Below are positions 8,510-16,592 of a stretch of DNA of 48,347 nucleotides, piece after piece; position 1 is the stretch's first letter, and every line of letters begins with the position of its first letter. The DNA lies in NCBI RefSeq assembly GCF_015070855.1, contig NZ_JADDIX010000061.1, positions 13,294 to 61,640 on the forward strand, written 5' to 3'. The notes under the pieces are model-generated. The model made no database searches, had not been told where the DNA came from, and worked only from the letters and a program-made list of their open reading frames with translations. The stretch is from Pseudomonas lopnurensis (GTDB taxonomy: Bacteria > Pseudomonadota > Gammaproteobacteria > Pseudomonadales > Pseudomonadaceae). The position numbers were made by a program, and so were the translations under genes.

Positions 8510-9469
8510 TCAGATTCCGTTGCGCAGGCTGAGTGTTTCAGGGTGCGGCTGCAGGTAGGCCTGGCGTGCGAGATAGCGGTCGGGGTGGTGGCGCAGGTGG
8601 TGCCTGAGCAGGGTCAGCGGCACCACTAGCGGAACGATCCCGGCACGGTACTGGTCGATGAGCCGGCGTATCTCGCGGCGGTCCTCCGGGCCCAGGGCGT
8701 GCTTCAGGTAGCCGCTCAGGTGCAGCAGCACGTTGCAGTGCGTGCCGCGGGTGGCGGGCTGCTTCAGCGCTTGCATCAGCTGGCCGAAGTACTGCGGGGC
8801 GAAGCTCTCCAGCGAATGCTCGGCGAGGCGGGCCACCAGCCGGCCGAGCACCTGGTACTGCAAGGGGTGATTGGCCATCAGCTGATACTTGTAGCGCGAG
8901 TGGAAATCGACGATCGCCTTGCGGCTCAAGCCGTCGTGCCGCAAGCGCTGCCATTCGGCATAGGCATAGACGCGGGTGAGGAAGTTCTCGCGCAGCACCG
9001 CATCGTTCAGCCGACCGTCTTCTTCGACCGGCAGTTCCGGACGCGCTTCGATGAGGGCCCGGGCGAACACGCCACTGCCTCCGTCCGGCAGGGTATGGCC
9101 ATCGCTGCGGTAGACCTTCACGCGTTCCATGCCGCACGAGGGCGATTTCTGCATCAGGATGAAGCCGCTGATGTCATGCAACTGCCCGGCGACCTGCCGG
9201 CCATAGGCGGCGAGCGCCGCGGTGACGTCCCGCTCGGGCTGTAGCGTGCCCAGCGCCCGCGGCGACTCGGGGTCGCCCACCAGGCGAATGGGTTCGCGTG
9301 GCGTGCCCAGGCCAATGGCGACTTCCGGGCAAACCGGCACGAATTCGACGTGCGATGCCAGGGTATCGCTGCAAAGGCTGGATTTCTTGTGCCCCCCGTT
9401 GAAGCGTACCGGGTGTCCGAGCAGGCAAGCGCTGATACCGATCCTGGGTGCGACGATTTTGGCGTTCAT
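8510..9469 (-). CDS. DUF523 (TudS-like) - DUF1722 two-domain protein
   Basis: A 319-residue protein with an N-terminal DUF523 domain (about 1-150) and a C-terminal DUF1722/YbgA domain. DUF523 members include thiouracil desulfurase TudS, a [4Fe-4S] enzyme; three candidate ligands are C15 (SACLLGHPVRFNGG), C47 (VPVCPEVAIGLGTPREPIRL) and C112 (QKSPSCG). The C-terminal part has YHSRYKYQLMAHxP-like (FHSRYKYQLMANHP) and HLSGYLK segments typical of DUF1722. The start is the ATG at 9469, with GAGG 8 nt upstream. In Pseudomonas this gene usually neighbours photolyase and a LitR-type MerR gene, which fits a role in repair of photo-damaged or thiolated bases. The precise function is not proven. Confidence 0.85.
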   Translation of the reverse strand: MNAKIVAPRIGISACLLGHPVRFNGGHKKSSLCSDTLASHVEFVPVCPEVAIGLGTPREPIRLVGDPESPRALGTLQPERDVTAALAAYGRQVAGQLHDISGFILMQKSPSCGMERVKVYRSDGHTLPDGGSGVFARALIEARPELPVEEDGRLNDAVLRENFLTRVYAYAEWQRLRHDGLSRKAIVDFHSRYKYQLMANHPLQYQVLGRLVARLAEHSLESFAPQYFGQLMQALKQPATRGTHCNVLLHLSGYLKHALGPEDRREIRRLIDQYRAGIVPLVVPLTLLRHHLRHHPDRYLARQAYLQPHPETLSLRNGI

Positions 9470-9480
9470 GAGGGCCTCGC

Positions 9481-9542
9481 CTTGTACAGCAAGCTGTTCA
9501 TCATGGTTGCTGATCTTGTACGAATAAATAGTACTGTACAAG
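9481..9542. promoter_or_regulatory. Cluster of CTTGTAC half-sites (candidate LitR operator)
   Basis: Upstream of the TudS-like gene are CTTGTACAG at 9481-9489 and an inverted pair CTTGTAC (9515-9521) and GTACAAG (9536-9542), with a 14-bp spacer. CarH/LitR-type MerR proteins recognise TnTACA-like half-sites. The same TTGTACAG word occurs in the LOV/litR intergenic region (15539-15546). The link to the regulator is inference. Confidence 0.5.
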
Positions 9543-9626
9543 TATTGTTTGCGCTGGCTCTACTGTGGTTGACCGTGGTAAAGCTGGATCTGGGCGTTAT
9601 CGTATCGAACGAGTGGCGTTAAAAGC

Positions 9627-9650
9627 TATACATTAAAAATTCAATGTATA
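9627..9650. promoter_or_regulatory. Palindrome TATACATT-N8-AATGTATA upstream of the epimerase gene
   Basis: A perfect 8-bp inverted repeat with an 8-bp AT-rich spacer, 58 bp before the TIGR01777 start, followed by TATAAGTGTATGCT. The surrounding 9530-9680 segment is much more AT-rich than the rest of the window, as expected of a regulated promoter. The bound protein is unknown; a MerR/LitR or TetR protein is possible. Confidence 0.45.
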
Positions 9651-9707
9651 AGTGTATGCTGTTTAAAGATAACCAATGATGAGCGGGCGGGCGGGGAGGC
9701 ATTCACC

Positions 9708-10616
9708 ATGAACATTTTGCTGACTGGCGGTACCGGACTGATCGGCCGCGCCCTGTGCCGCCGCTGGGACGCCGAAGGGCACCGGCTGTGGGTCTGGAGC
9801 CGGACTCCGCAGCGGGTTGCGCGCTTATGCGGGCCACAGGTGCAGGGCATCGGCGAGCTGCAGCAGATCGCCACGGTGCCGCTGGATGCGGTCGTCAACC
9901 TGGCCGGTGCGCCGATCGCCGATCGTCCGTGGACCAAGGCGCGCAAGACGCTGCTGTGGGATAGCCGGGTGAAGCTCACCGAGCAGTTGCTCGCCTGGCT
10001 GGGCAAGCGTGAGCAGAAGCCGGCATTGCTGATTTCCGGTTCGGCGGTGGGATGGTATGGCGATGGTGGCGAGCATCGCCTGACCGAGGCGGACCAGGCG
10101 GTCACCAACGATTTCGCCAGCCAGCTGTGCAATGCCTGGGAGGAGCGGGCCGTCGAGGCAACGGTGCTGGGCATGCGCGTGGTGCTGGTGCGTACCGGGC
10201 TGGTGCTGGCGTCCGACGGCGGCTTCCTTCAGCGGTTGCTGCCGCTGTTTCGTCTCGGCCTGGGCGGGCGCCTGGGCAATGGCCGGCAATGGATGCCGTG
10301 GATCCATATCGACGATCAAATCGCCCTGATCGATTTTCTTCTGCATCAGCCTGCCGCCAGTGGCCCGTACAATGCCTGCGCGCCCGCGCCGGTACGCAAT
10401 GCCGGTTTCGCCCGCAGCCTCGCGCATTGCCTGCACCGCCCGCTGTTGCTGCCGGTGCCGGCCGCGGTCATGAAAGTGACGCTCGGCGAACTCGCCGGAT
10501 TGCTGCTCGGTGGCCAGCATGCGCTGCCGGCGCGCTTGCAGGAGGAGGGCTTTCGCTTTCGTTTCGGCGATCTGGATGCGGCGCTGGCCGATCTGTTGAC
10601 GCAGCCCCGTCAGTAG
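9708..10616 (+). CDS. TIGR01777-family NAD(P)-dependent epimerase (YfcH-like)
   Basis: A 302-residue extended SDR protein. The N-terminal NILLTGGTGLIGRALCRR is the Rossmann GxxGxxG motif; VVNLAGAPIADRPWTKARK and SGSAVGWYGDGGE are TIGR01777 signatures; FASQLCNAWEERA and RLGLGGRLGNGRQWMPWIHIDD follow in the expected order. Length is normal. Its substrate is unknown. In Pseudomonas it commonly lies between the photolyase/TudS genes and hemH, as here. The stop codon overlaps the first bases of the MITE-like element downstream. Confidence 0.9.
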   Translation: MNILLTGGTGLIGRALCRRWDAEGHRLWVWSRTPQRVARLCGPQVQGIGELQQIATVPLDAVVNLAGAPIADRPWTKARKTLLWDSRVKLTEQLLAWLGKREQKPALLISGSAVGWYGDGGEHRLTEADQAVTNDFASQLCNAWEERAVEATVLGMRVVLVRTGLVLASDGGFLQRLLPLFRLGLGGRLGNGRQWMPWIHIDDQIALIDFLLHQPAASGPYNACAPAPVRNAGFARSLAHCLHRPLLLPVPAAVMKVTLGELAGLLLGGQHALPARLQEEGFRFRFGDLDAALADLLTQPRQ

Positions 10617-10946
10617 GGTCTGTTGGCGTTTCAGCGCGAACCGCGTTGCGCGCCAAATGGCGCCAGACAAGGCGCGGGACGCCGGCAATGGTCGCTCCCT
10701 TGCCAAGTCCCGCAACGCCGCATGGCGCCATTTGCCGCGCAACCCTTCGGGCCGGGCCGGTTTTTGCGCGATGCGGCGTTTCTCGTCGCTTATTTGGAAT
10801 GACCACAAAAACGCCTGGAGCGTTTTTGCGCGCAAGCCCCGAAGGGGTGAAGCACAGGGAAGTGCTGAACAAACTTCGCTCCTCGTGCCTTGCCTCGCGC
10901 AAAAACCGGCTCCGGCGCGGCCGCGAACGAAACGTCAACAGACCCT
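10615..10946. mobile_element. 332-bp MITE-like element with 17-bp terminal inverted repeats
   Basis: The left end AGGGTCTGTTGGCGTTT (10615-10631) and the right end AAACGTCAACAGACCCT (10930-10946) are inverted repeats matching at 16 of 17 positions. Both ends are flanked by a T or A, so the ends can also be read as TAGGGTC...GACCCTA, consistent with a TA target. The interior has no credible gene. It contains several hairpins, for example inverted CCGGTTTTTGCGCG and CGCGCAAAAACCGG, and AAAAACGCCTGGAGCGTTTTT. It fills most of the gap between the TIGR01777 and hemH genes and starts inside the former's stop codon. Confidence 0.7.
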
Positions 10947-11026
10947 AAATTTCGTCCCTTGTGTGAAAATAGCCGCGCCTGCCGCCAGGCGCCGGGCGCA
11001 TATCAAACAGTAGTCAGGAAACGTGC

Positions 11027-12052
11027 ATGACAGAGCAGGCGTTGTTGTTGGTCAATCTGGGGTCGCCGGCCTCCACCGAAGTAGCCGATGTGCGCCGCTA
11101 TCTCGACCAGTTCCTCATGGACCCTTATGTGGTCGATCTGCCGTGGCCGCTGCGGCGTCTGCTGGTTTCGCTGATCCTGGTCAAGCGCCCGGAACAGTCG
11201 GCACATGCCTATGCCTCGATCTGGTGGCCGGAAGGCTCGCCGCTGATCGTGCTCAGTCGCCGTCTGCAGGATGCGCTGCGTCCGCACTGGACGCAGGGGC
11301 CGGTGGAACTGGCGATGCGCTATGGCGAGCCGTCCATCGAGGGGGCGCTGGTCAAGCTGGCCGGGCAGGGCATCAGCCAGGTGACCCTGGCACCGCTCTA
11401 TCCGCAGTTCGCCGACAGCACCACCACCACCGTCATCCAGGAAGCACGGCGGGTCATCCGCGAGCGCGGCCTGGGCCTGCAGTTGTCGATTCTGCAGCCG
11501 TTCTACGATCAGCCGGAATACCTCGATGCGCTGGTGGCCAGCGCCAGGCCGCACCTGCAGCAGGGGTTCGATCATCTGCTGCTGAGTTTCCACGGCCTGC
11601 CCGAGCGCCATCTGCACAAGAGCGATCCGACCGGTGCGCACTGCCTGAAAGGCGCCGATTGCTGCCAGCGAGCCGAGGGCGAGGTGCTCGCCAGCTGCTA
11701 CCGCGCGCAGTGCCTGCGCAGCGCCGCCAGCTTTGCGGCGCATGCCGGCTTGCGCGACGATCAGTGGTCGGTTTCCTTCCAGTCGCGCCTGGGGCGGGCC
11801 AAGTGGATCGAGCCCTACACCGAAACGCGTTTGGACGAACTGGCCAGGCAGGGCGTGAAGAAGCTGCTGGTGATGTGCCCGGCATTCGTTGCCGACTGCA
11901 TCGAGACCCTCGAGGAAATCGGCGATCGCGGCCGCGAGCAATTCATCGAGGCCGGCGGCGAGGAGCTGGTGCTGGTGCCGTGCCTGAACACCCATGAGGA
12001 CTGGGTGAAGGCCTTGGCGCAGTTGTGCAGGCGAACGCCGCAGGCGCTTTGA
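11027..12052 (+). CDS. hemH: Ferrochelatase
   Basis: A 341-residue ferrochelatase inserting Fe2+ into protoporphyrin IX, the last step of protoheme synthesis. Visible are LLLVNLGSP at the N-terminus, [12 protein letters not shown], the [12 protein letters not shown] segment, the catalytic SFHGLPERH (histidine), [23 protein letters not shown] and the [15 protein letters not shown] stretch with the conserved glutamate. The ATG has AGGAAA 7 nt upstream. It is a single gene here, separated from the epimerase by the MITE-like element. REP palindromes follow it. Confidence 0.95.
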   Translation: MTEQALLLVNLGSPASTEVADVRRYLDQFLMDPYVVDLPWPLRRLLVSLILVKRPEQSAHAYASIWWPEGSPLIVLSRRLQDALRPHWTQGPVELAMRYGEPSIEGALVKLAGQGISQVTLAPLYPQFADSTTTTVIQEARRVIRERGLGLQLSILQPFYDQPEYLDALVASARPHLQQGFDHLLLSFHGLPERHLHKSDPTGAHCLKGADCCQRAEGEVLASCYRAQCLRSAASFAAHAGLRDDQWSVSFQSRLGRAKWIEPYTETRLDELARQGVKKLLVMCPAFVADCIETLEEIGDRGREQFIEAGGEELVLVPCLNTHEDWVKALAQLCRRTPQAL

Positions 12053-12117
12053 CGGTAGGAGGCTCCTGCGCTCGCCTCTGCTCACTCCTCCAGAAGCCGC
12101 AGGTGCGCACCGCGCCC

Positions 12118-12195
12118 GTAGGAGCCCGGGGGGACGCCGAGTCCTTGCCGGCGATCATCGGCGTTGCGGCGGATCGCCCGCAAGCGGGCTCCTAC
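12118..12195. repeat. REP-type inverted repeat after hemH
   Basis: GTAGGAGCCCG (12118-12128) and CGGGCTCCTAC (12185-12195) form an 11-bp perfect inverted repeat around a second imperfect hairpin (TTGCCGGCGATCATCGGCG). A partial related copy (GTAGGAGGCTCCTGCG) begins just after the hemH stop. It separates the convergent hemH and GGDEF/EAL genes. Confidence 0.7.
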
Positions 12196-12231
12196 AGCGC
12201 GGCTGCCTGCCTTTTTCGGCACGTCACGGGT

Positions 12232-15012
12232 TCAGCCGGGCACCGCTTCCCTCGTTGCATACTCGCTGGCCAGATGTTCGAACTCGTCCACCGGCAGGGG
12301 TTTGCCGAACAGGTAGCCCTGGAACCGGTGACAGCCATTGGCCAGTAGCAGCGCGCGCTGTGATTCCAGCTCGACCCCTTCGGCAATGACTTCCAGCCCG
12401 AGCCCGGCCGCCAGCGCGCAGGTGGCGCGCACGATGGTCAGGCTGCTGGTATCGTCCGGCAGGCCACGGACGAAGGCCTGGTCGATTTTCAACTGATCCA
12501 GCGGCAGTTGCTGCAAGTAGCTCATCGATGAATAGCCTGTGCCGAAATCGTCGATGGAGAAGCGAATGCCATGCTCCTTGAGCTGGTTCATCCGGGCGAT
12601 GGCCTCGGGCATGTTGTCCAACAGCAGGGTTTCGGTGAGTTCGAGCTTGAGCCGGGCGGGATTGGCGCCGCTGTGCTCCAGCAGTTCGAGCACGCGATCG
12701 ACGAAATGCTCCTGATAGAGCAGATGCGCACTGAGGTTGACCGCCAGGGTGAGGTCGGCGAAGCGGGGTGATCCGGCCCAGCGCGCAAGCTGTTCACAGG
12801 CTTGCTTGAGCACCACGATATCCAGTTCCTGTATCAGACCCGCGCGTTCCGCCTGGCCGATGAATGCACCCGGCGTCAGCAGACCCCGTTGCGGGTGTCG
12901 CCAACGTACCAGCGCCTCGGCCCCGACTACGCCCCTGGTCTGCTCGAGCTGCGGCTGGAAATGCAGCACGAACTCACCGGCCTTGAGGCCTTCGCGGATC
13001 TGCTCTTCCAGTCGCAGGCGCTCCTGTACCGCCTGTTGCATGTGCGGGTCGAAGAAGCGCAGGGCGTTCTTGCCCGACAGCTTGGCCTCGTACATCGACA
13101 TGTCGGCACGCTTCATCAGTTCTTCGCTGTGGCTGTCGTCTTCGCCGAACAGCACCACGCCGATACTGGCGCTGCTGTGCAGGCTCAGCTCGCCCAGGCG
13201 GTAGGGTTTGTCCAGCGAGGCCAGCAGTTTCACGCCGACGTGTTCGGCCTGCGTGGCGGCGTGTTCGGGATCGGCACCCAACCGCTCGAGCATCACCACG
13301 AATTCGTCACCACCCAGACGCGCCACGGTATCGCTGGCGCGGACCTCCTGGCTAAGGCGCTCGGCAGCCAGACACAGCAACTGATCGCCGGTCTGGTGGC
13401 CGTGCAGATCGTTGACGTTCTTGAAATTGTCCAGGTCGATGAACATTAGCGCACCGAGCTGGCCGCTGCGGCAGCTGGCGGCCATGGCCTGCTGCAGGCG
13501 GTCGAGCAGCAGGCGACGGTTGGGCAAGTCGGTCAGCGGGTCATAGAACGCCAACTGATGGATATGTTCTTCGGCAGCTTTGCGATCGGTGATATCGGTA
13601 AAGGCGGCGACGTAATGGCTGATATCGCCCTGGGCGTTGCGCACCGTGCTGATCGTCAGCCACTCGGGGTAGATTTCGCCGCTCTTGCGCCGGTTCCAGA
13701 CCTCGCCTTCCCAGGCACCGGTATTGACGATGCTGGCCCACATCGCACGGTAGAACTCCGGGCCATGCTTGCCCGAAGCCAGCAGCCGGGTCGTTTGGCC
13801 CACGGCTTCCTCGGCATCGAAGCCGCTGATCAGCGTGAAGGCGCGGTTGACGCGGATGATGCGGTTCTCGGCATCGGCGATCAGCATGCCCTGTTGCGAT
13901 TCGAAGGCGATCGCCGCGATCCGCCGCTCCAGTTCGGAGTTGATGCGCTCGGTGATGTCGCGGCTGAGCCAGACCACGGCGCGCTTGCTGCCTGCGGGGG
14001 TTTCCAGCGGCAAGGCGCGACCTTCGAATACCTTCGGGCCGCTCAGGGTCTGCTTGGTATATTCGATCAGTTGAGGCGTGTCGCTGCGCAGAGTCTGCTG
14101 AATGAAGGCGAGCAAGCGGTGTGCCTCGGGCGCGGGCATCACATCATGCAGGTGTCGGCCCAGTAGCCGGGTGGCGTCGTCATGATGCCGGCTTTGTTTG
14201 GAGCAGATGACGTCCTCGTAGCGGCCGTCCTCGTCGATGACCAGCAACAGGTCGGGGATCGCATGGGTGATGGCGCGCAGGCGTGCTTCGCTGAACCTCA
14301 GGGCCTGTTCGGTCTGGCTGCGTTCGAGCAGGTCGTTGAGCAGCAGGCCGAGCGCGGCGGTGGCCAGCGGCAACGCCAGCAGCACCGGTACGGCAGCTTG
14401 CCGCACCGTTTCCCATGCCAGGGGCTGCGGCAATAGCATGAGTACCGCCAGGACGCCGAGATGCAGCACCAGGCCGAATCCGAGCAGTGGCCAGAAACCG
14501 AGGCCCAACAGGCCGTGGCGGTAGGCGCGCCGATAGGCGAGGCCGAGCACGACCGCCAGCAGGATATTGACGAGGCCCGGTATCGTCCCGATGCCGCCCA
14601 GCCAAAGGCGATAGCCGGCGGCCATCGCGCCGGCTATGCCGGCGACCAATGGGCCGCCAAACAGTCCGGCCATGCTCAGCACCACGGTACGGGCGTCGAA
14701 TACCAGACCGGTATGGATGGCGGTGGGAATCATCATGCCGAAGATGCAGGCGCTGCCGAACCACAGCCCGGCGAGGCACTTTGCGGAGAGCTTCGGGTGC
14801 TGGTTCCAGTCGCGGGTATTGAAAGCCAGCAACCAGCACAGCGCGAGCAGGATGACCGCGTTTTCTGCAAGGGCGTAGGTAGTCAAGGGTATCTTCCAAG
14901 GCGCCGCGGCGCCGACTGCAGGACTGTATGGCGGTTCGCCATTATTCCATATGGCCGCAGAGGGGTATATCGGCCCTTGGTCGGACAGGCTGGCGGGGGC
15001 GAACGGCGGCAT
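12232..15012 (-). CDS. 5TMR-LYT / PAS / PAS / GGDEF / EAL c-di-GMP signalling protein
   Basis: A 926-residue membrane protein. The N-terminal 5TMR-LYT sensor (about 35-190) has DARTVVLSMAGLFGGPLVAGIAG. A PAS domain starts near LRAITHAIPDLLLVIDEDGRYED and a second near IAAIAFESQQGMLIADAENRIIRVN. The GGDEF domain has an intact RLGGDEF (GGDEF at about residue 567), so cyclase activity is possible. The EAL domain has EALVRW (about 699), LELTETLLLDN, DDFGTGYSSMSYL, KIDQAFVRG and EGVE, so phosphodiesterase activity is possible. I chose the ATG at 15010-15012 because it overlaps the LOV gene's TGA (ATGA) and immediately precedes the domain architecture. There is no clear Shine-Dalgarno, so translation is probably coupled to the LOV gene. 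Confidence 0.9.
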   Translation of the reverse strand: MPPFAPASLSDQGPIYPSAAIWNNGEPPYSPAVGAAAPWKIPLTTYALAENAVILLALCWLLAFNTRDWNQHPKLSAKCLAGLWFGSACIFGMMIPTAIHTGLVFDARTVVLSMAGLFGGPLVAGIAGAMAAGYRLWLGGIGTIPGLVNILLAVVLGLAYRRAYRHGLLGLGFWPLLGFGLVLHLGVLAVLMLLPQPLAWETVRQAAVPVLLALPLATAALGLLLNDLLERSQTEQALRFSEARLRAITHAIPDLLLVIDEDGRYEDVICSKQSRHHDDATRLLGRHLHDVMPAPEAHRLLAFIQQTLRSDTPQLIEYTKQTLSGPKVFEGRALPLETPAGSKRAVVWLSRDITERINSELERRIAAIAFESQQGMLIADAENRIIRVNRAFTLISGFDAEEAVGQTTRLLASGKHGPEFYRAMWASIVNTGAWEGEVWNRRKSGEIYPEWLTISTVRNAQGDISHYVAAFTDITDRKAAEEHIHQLAFYDPLTDLPNRRLLLDRLQQAMAASCRSGQLGALMFIDLDNFKNVNDLHGHQTGDQLLCLAAERLSQEVRASDTVARLGGDEFVVMLERLGADPEHAATQAEHVGVKLLASLDKPYRLGELSLHSSASIGVVLFGEDDSHSEELMKRADMSMYEAKLSGKNALRFFDPHMQQAVQERLRLEEQIREGLKAGEFVLHFQPQLEQTRGVVGAEALVRWRHPQRGLLTPGAFIGQAERAGLIQELDIVVLKQACEQLARWAGSPRFADLTLAVNLSAHLLYQEHFVDRVLELLEHSGANPARLKLELTETLLLDNMPEAIARMNQLKEHGIRFSIDDFGTGYSSMSYLQQLPLDQLKIDQAFVRGLPDDTSSLTIVRATCALAAGLGLEVIAEGVELESQRALLLANGCHRFQGYLFGKPLPVDEFEHLASEYATREAVPG

Positions 15013-15455
15013 CACCCGCGCTGGGCGAGCCGCGCCTTGAGATCGCGTACCTCCGTTTCCAGTTCGTCGACTCGTCGTAGCGCGTCGATTTCTGCCGTGA
15101 CGTCCTTCTGAATGCCAATGAAGTAGGTCAGCCGATCCCCTTCGTTGAATACCGGGGAAATCGACAGCTCGTTCCAGAAGGCGCTGCCGTCCTTGCGGTA
15201 GTTGCGAATCACCTGGCGGCAGGGCCGCCTGTTGCGAATCGCCTCGCGAATGGCCTGCAGCCCGGGCTGGTCGCGATCGCTGCCCTGCAGGAAGCGGCAA
15301 TCCTGGTAGAGGATGTCGTCGGCGGCATAGCCGGTCAGCCGCTCGAAGGCCGGGTTGGCGTAGATGAGGATGTTGTCGTCGCCTTCCTGCTCGGCAACCA
15401 CGATTCCATCGTTGGAGGCTTCGATTACCAATTGCAGCAGCCTGGCGTTGATCAT
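15012..15455 (-). CDS. Short LOV blue-light photoreceptor (PpSB1/PpSB2-LOV type)
   Basis: A 147-residue single-domain LOV protein that should bind FMN. The core signature is YQDCRFLQG; the cysteine that forms the flavin adduct on blue-light excitation is C53. Other LOV features are ASNDGIVVAE, NPAFERLTGY, NYRKDGSAFWNELSISPV and TYFIGIQKDV. The C-terminal 25 residues (ALRRVDELETEVRDLKARL) form a coiled-coil helix like the J-alpha dimerisation helix of P. putida short LOV proteins. The start at 15455 has a strong AGGAGG 8 nt upstream. It is the first gene of a two-gene unit with the GGDEF/EAL protein and is divergent from the LitR-type regulator 156 bp away. Confidence 0.93.
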   Translation of the reverse strand: MINARLLQLVIEASNDGIVVAEQEGDDNILIYANPAFERLTGYAADDILYQDCRFLQGSDRDQPGLQAIREAIRNRRPCRQVIRNYRKDGSAFWNELSISPVFNEGDRLTYFIGIQKDVTAEIDALRRVDELETEVRDLKARLAQRG

Positions 15456-15611
15456 GCGGGTACCTCCTGGGGGCATGTGACGCATTCTAGAACAACTCGA
15501 TAAAGGCGAAAGGGCTGGCATCCCACTGCCTCTCGGGGTTGTACAGGGTTTGTAGAGGCTGCTGGAAACGCTGGGTTACACTGTCGCCACCGTTCACCAG
15601 CGAGCCGCCCA
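15456..15611. promoter_or_regulatory. Divergent LOV / LitR intergenic promoter region
   Basis: A 156-bp region between divergently read LOV and litR-like genes. It holds TTGTACAG at 15539-15546, matching the CTTGTACAG word upstream of the TudS-like gene, and a nearby TTTGTAGAGG. This is a candidate operator for the adjacent MerR protein. Core promoter elements could not be placed with confidence. Confidence 0.45.
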
Positions 15612-16553
15612 ATGACCCACGCTCCCGGCGCGTCGCCCCCGGCTTCGAATGCCCTCGAGCAGCAGGAGCTGTTCCCCATTCGTGAAGTGTCCCGTCTGAC
15701 CGGCGTCAATCCGGTGACCTTGCGCGCGTGGGAACGCCGCTACGGGTTGGTTCGGCCTACGCGTACCGATAGCGGCCACCGCCTGTATTCGATGGCCGAC
15801 GTCGAAGCGATACGCAGCATCCTCGCTTGGACCGAACGTGGAGTGGCGGTGAGCAAGGTCGGCAACATCCTGGCTCGCAGCGCCGCTGGCAGGGCGGCGG
15901 AGCCGCCCGTCGCGGACAGTAGCGAGCGGGGGCAGTGGCAGACCCAGCTGCGCCGTGCCGTGAGTCGCTTCGATGAGGCGCGCCTGGAACAGCTCTACGG
16001 CCAGATATTTTCCACCTATCCGTTGGCCGTCGTGTTCCAGGAGATACTGCTGCCCGTATGGCAGGAGCTGTTGCTGCGCCAGGACGAATTCGGCCGGACC
16101 AGCGAATGGTTGTTTCTCGATGCGTTCCTGCGCGCCCGGGTACTGCAGCGCCTGCAACTGGCCCGCATGGCAGCGGGCGAGCCCGTGCTGCTGGCGGCGA
16201 TGCCCGGGCAGTGCCGCGAGCTGGAGCTACTGGTCGCAGGATTGCTGCTGAGCGCCGACAGCGTGACGATCGGCGTGCTGCCGATCGGCCAGCCGCTGGG
16301 GGAGCTTGCCCTGGTCTGCGACAGGGTCCGGCCGAAGGGCCTGGTACTGTTTTCCAACGTCCCGCCCGGCGAGGTGCAGTTGTGTCAGCTCAACAAGCTG
16401 TCGCTCACCCTGGATTGTCCGCTGGCATTGGCGGGCGAGGCGGCCGAAGTGGGTGAAAGCCTCGCGGGGACGTCGATCGCCTGCCTGGGTAGTTCCGGCA
16501 ACCTGATGCAGCGCCGCCTGCTGCAGTTCCTCGCCGGCCAGGCCGATACCTGA
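15612..16553 (+). CDS. LitR/CarH-like MerR regulator without cobalamin-binding residues (class II)
   Basis: A 313-residue regulator. The MerR winged helix (about 21-90) reads IREVSRLTGVNPVTLRAWERRYGLVRPTRTDSGHRLYS. The rest aligns with the helical and cobalamin-binding region of CarH/LitR photoreceptors. However, the Wx9EH-type motif has lost its histidine (SEWLFLDAFLRARVLQR) and the ExHxxG cobalamin loop reads RELELLVAG with no histidine. It should therefore not bind adenosylcobalamin. Such class II LitR proteins in P. putida control light-induced genes such as phrB and depend on another light input; the adjacent LOV protein is the obvious candidate. pqqF starts about 39 bp downstream on the same strand. 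Confidence 0.85.
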   Translation: MTHAPGASPPASNALEQQELFPIREVSRLTGVNPVTLRAWERRYGLVRPTRTDSGHRLYSMADVEAIRSILAWTERGVAVSKVGNILARSAAGRAAEPPVADSSERGQWQTQLRRAVSRFDEARLEQLYGQIFSTYPLAVVFQEILLPVWQELLLRQDEFGRTSEWLFLDAFLRARVLQRLQLARMAAGEPVLLAAMPGQCRELELLVAGLLLSADSVTIGVLPIGQPLGELALVCDRVRPKGLVLFSNVPPGEVQLCQLNKLSLTLDCPLALAGEAAEVGESLAGTSIACLGSSGNLMQRRLLQFLAGQADT

Positions 16554-16592
16554 ACGGCGCAACCAGCGGCTGCGCAATAACGAGTGTTCGCC

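Noticed and set aside
9350..9622. Plus-strand 90-codon frame over the tudS-like promoter
   Set aside because: It overlaps the tudS-like coding region on the opposite strand and the regulatory half-sites; no domain is visible.
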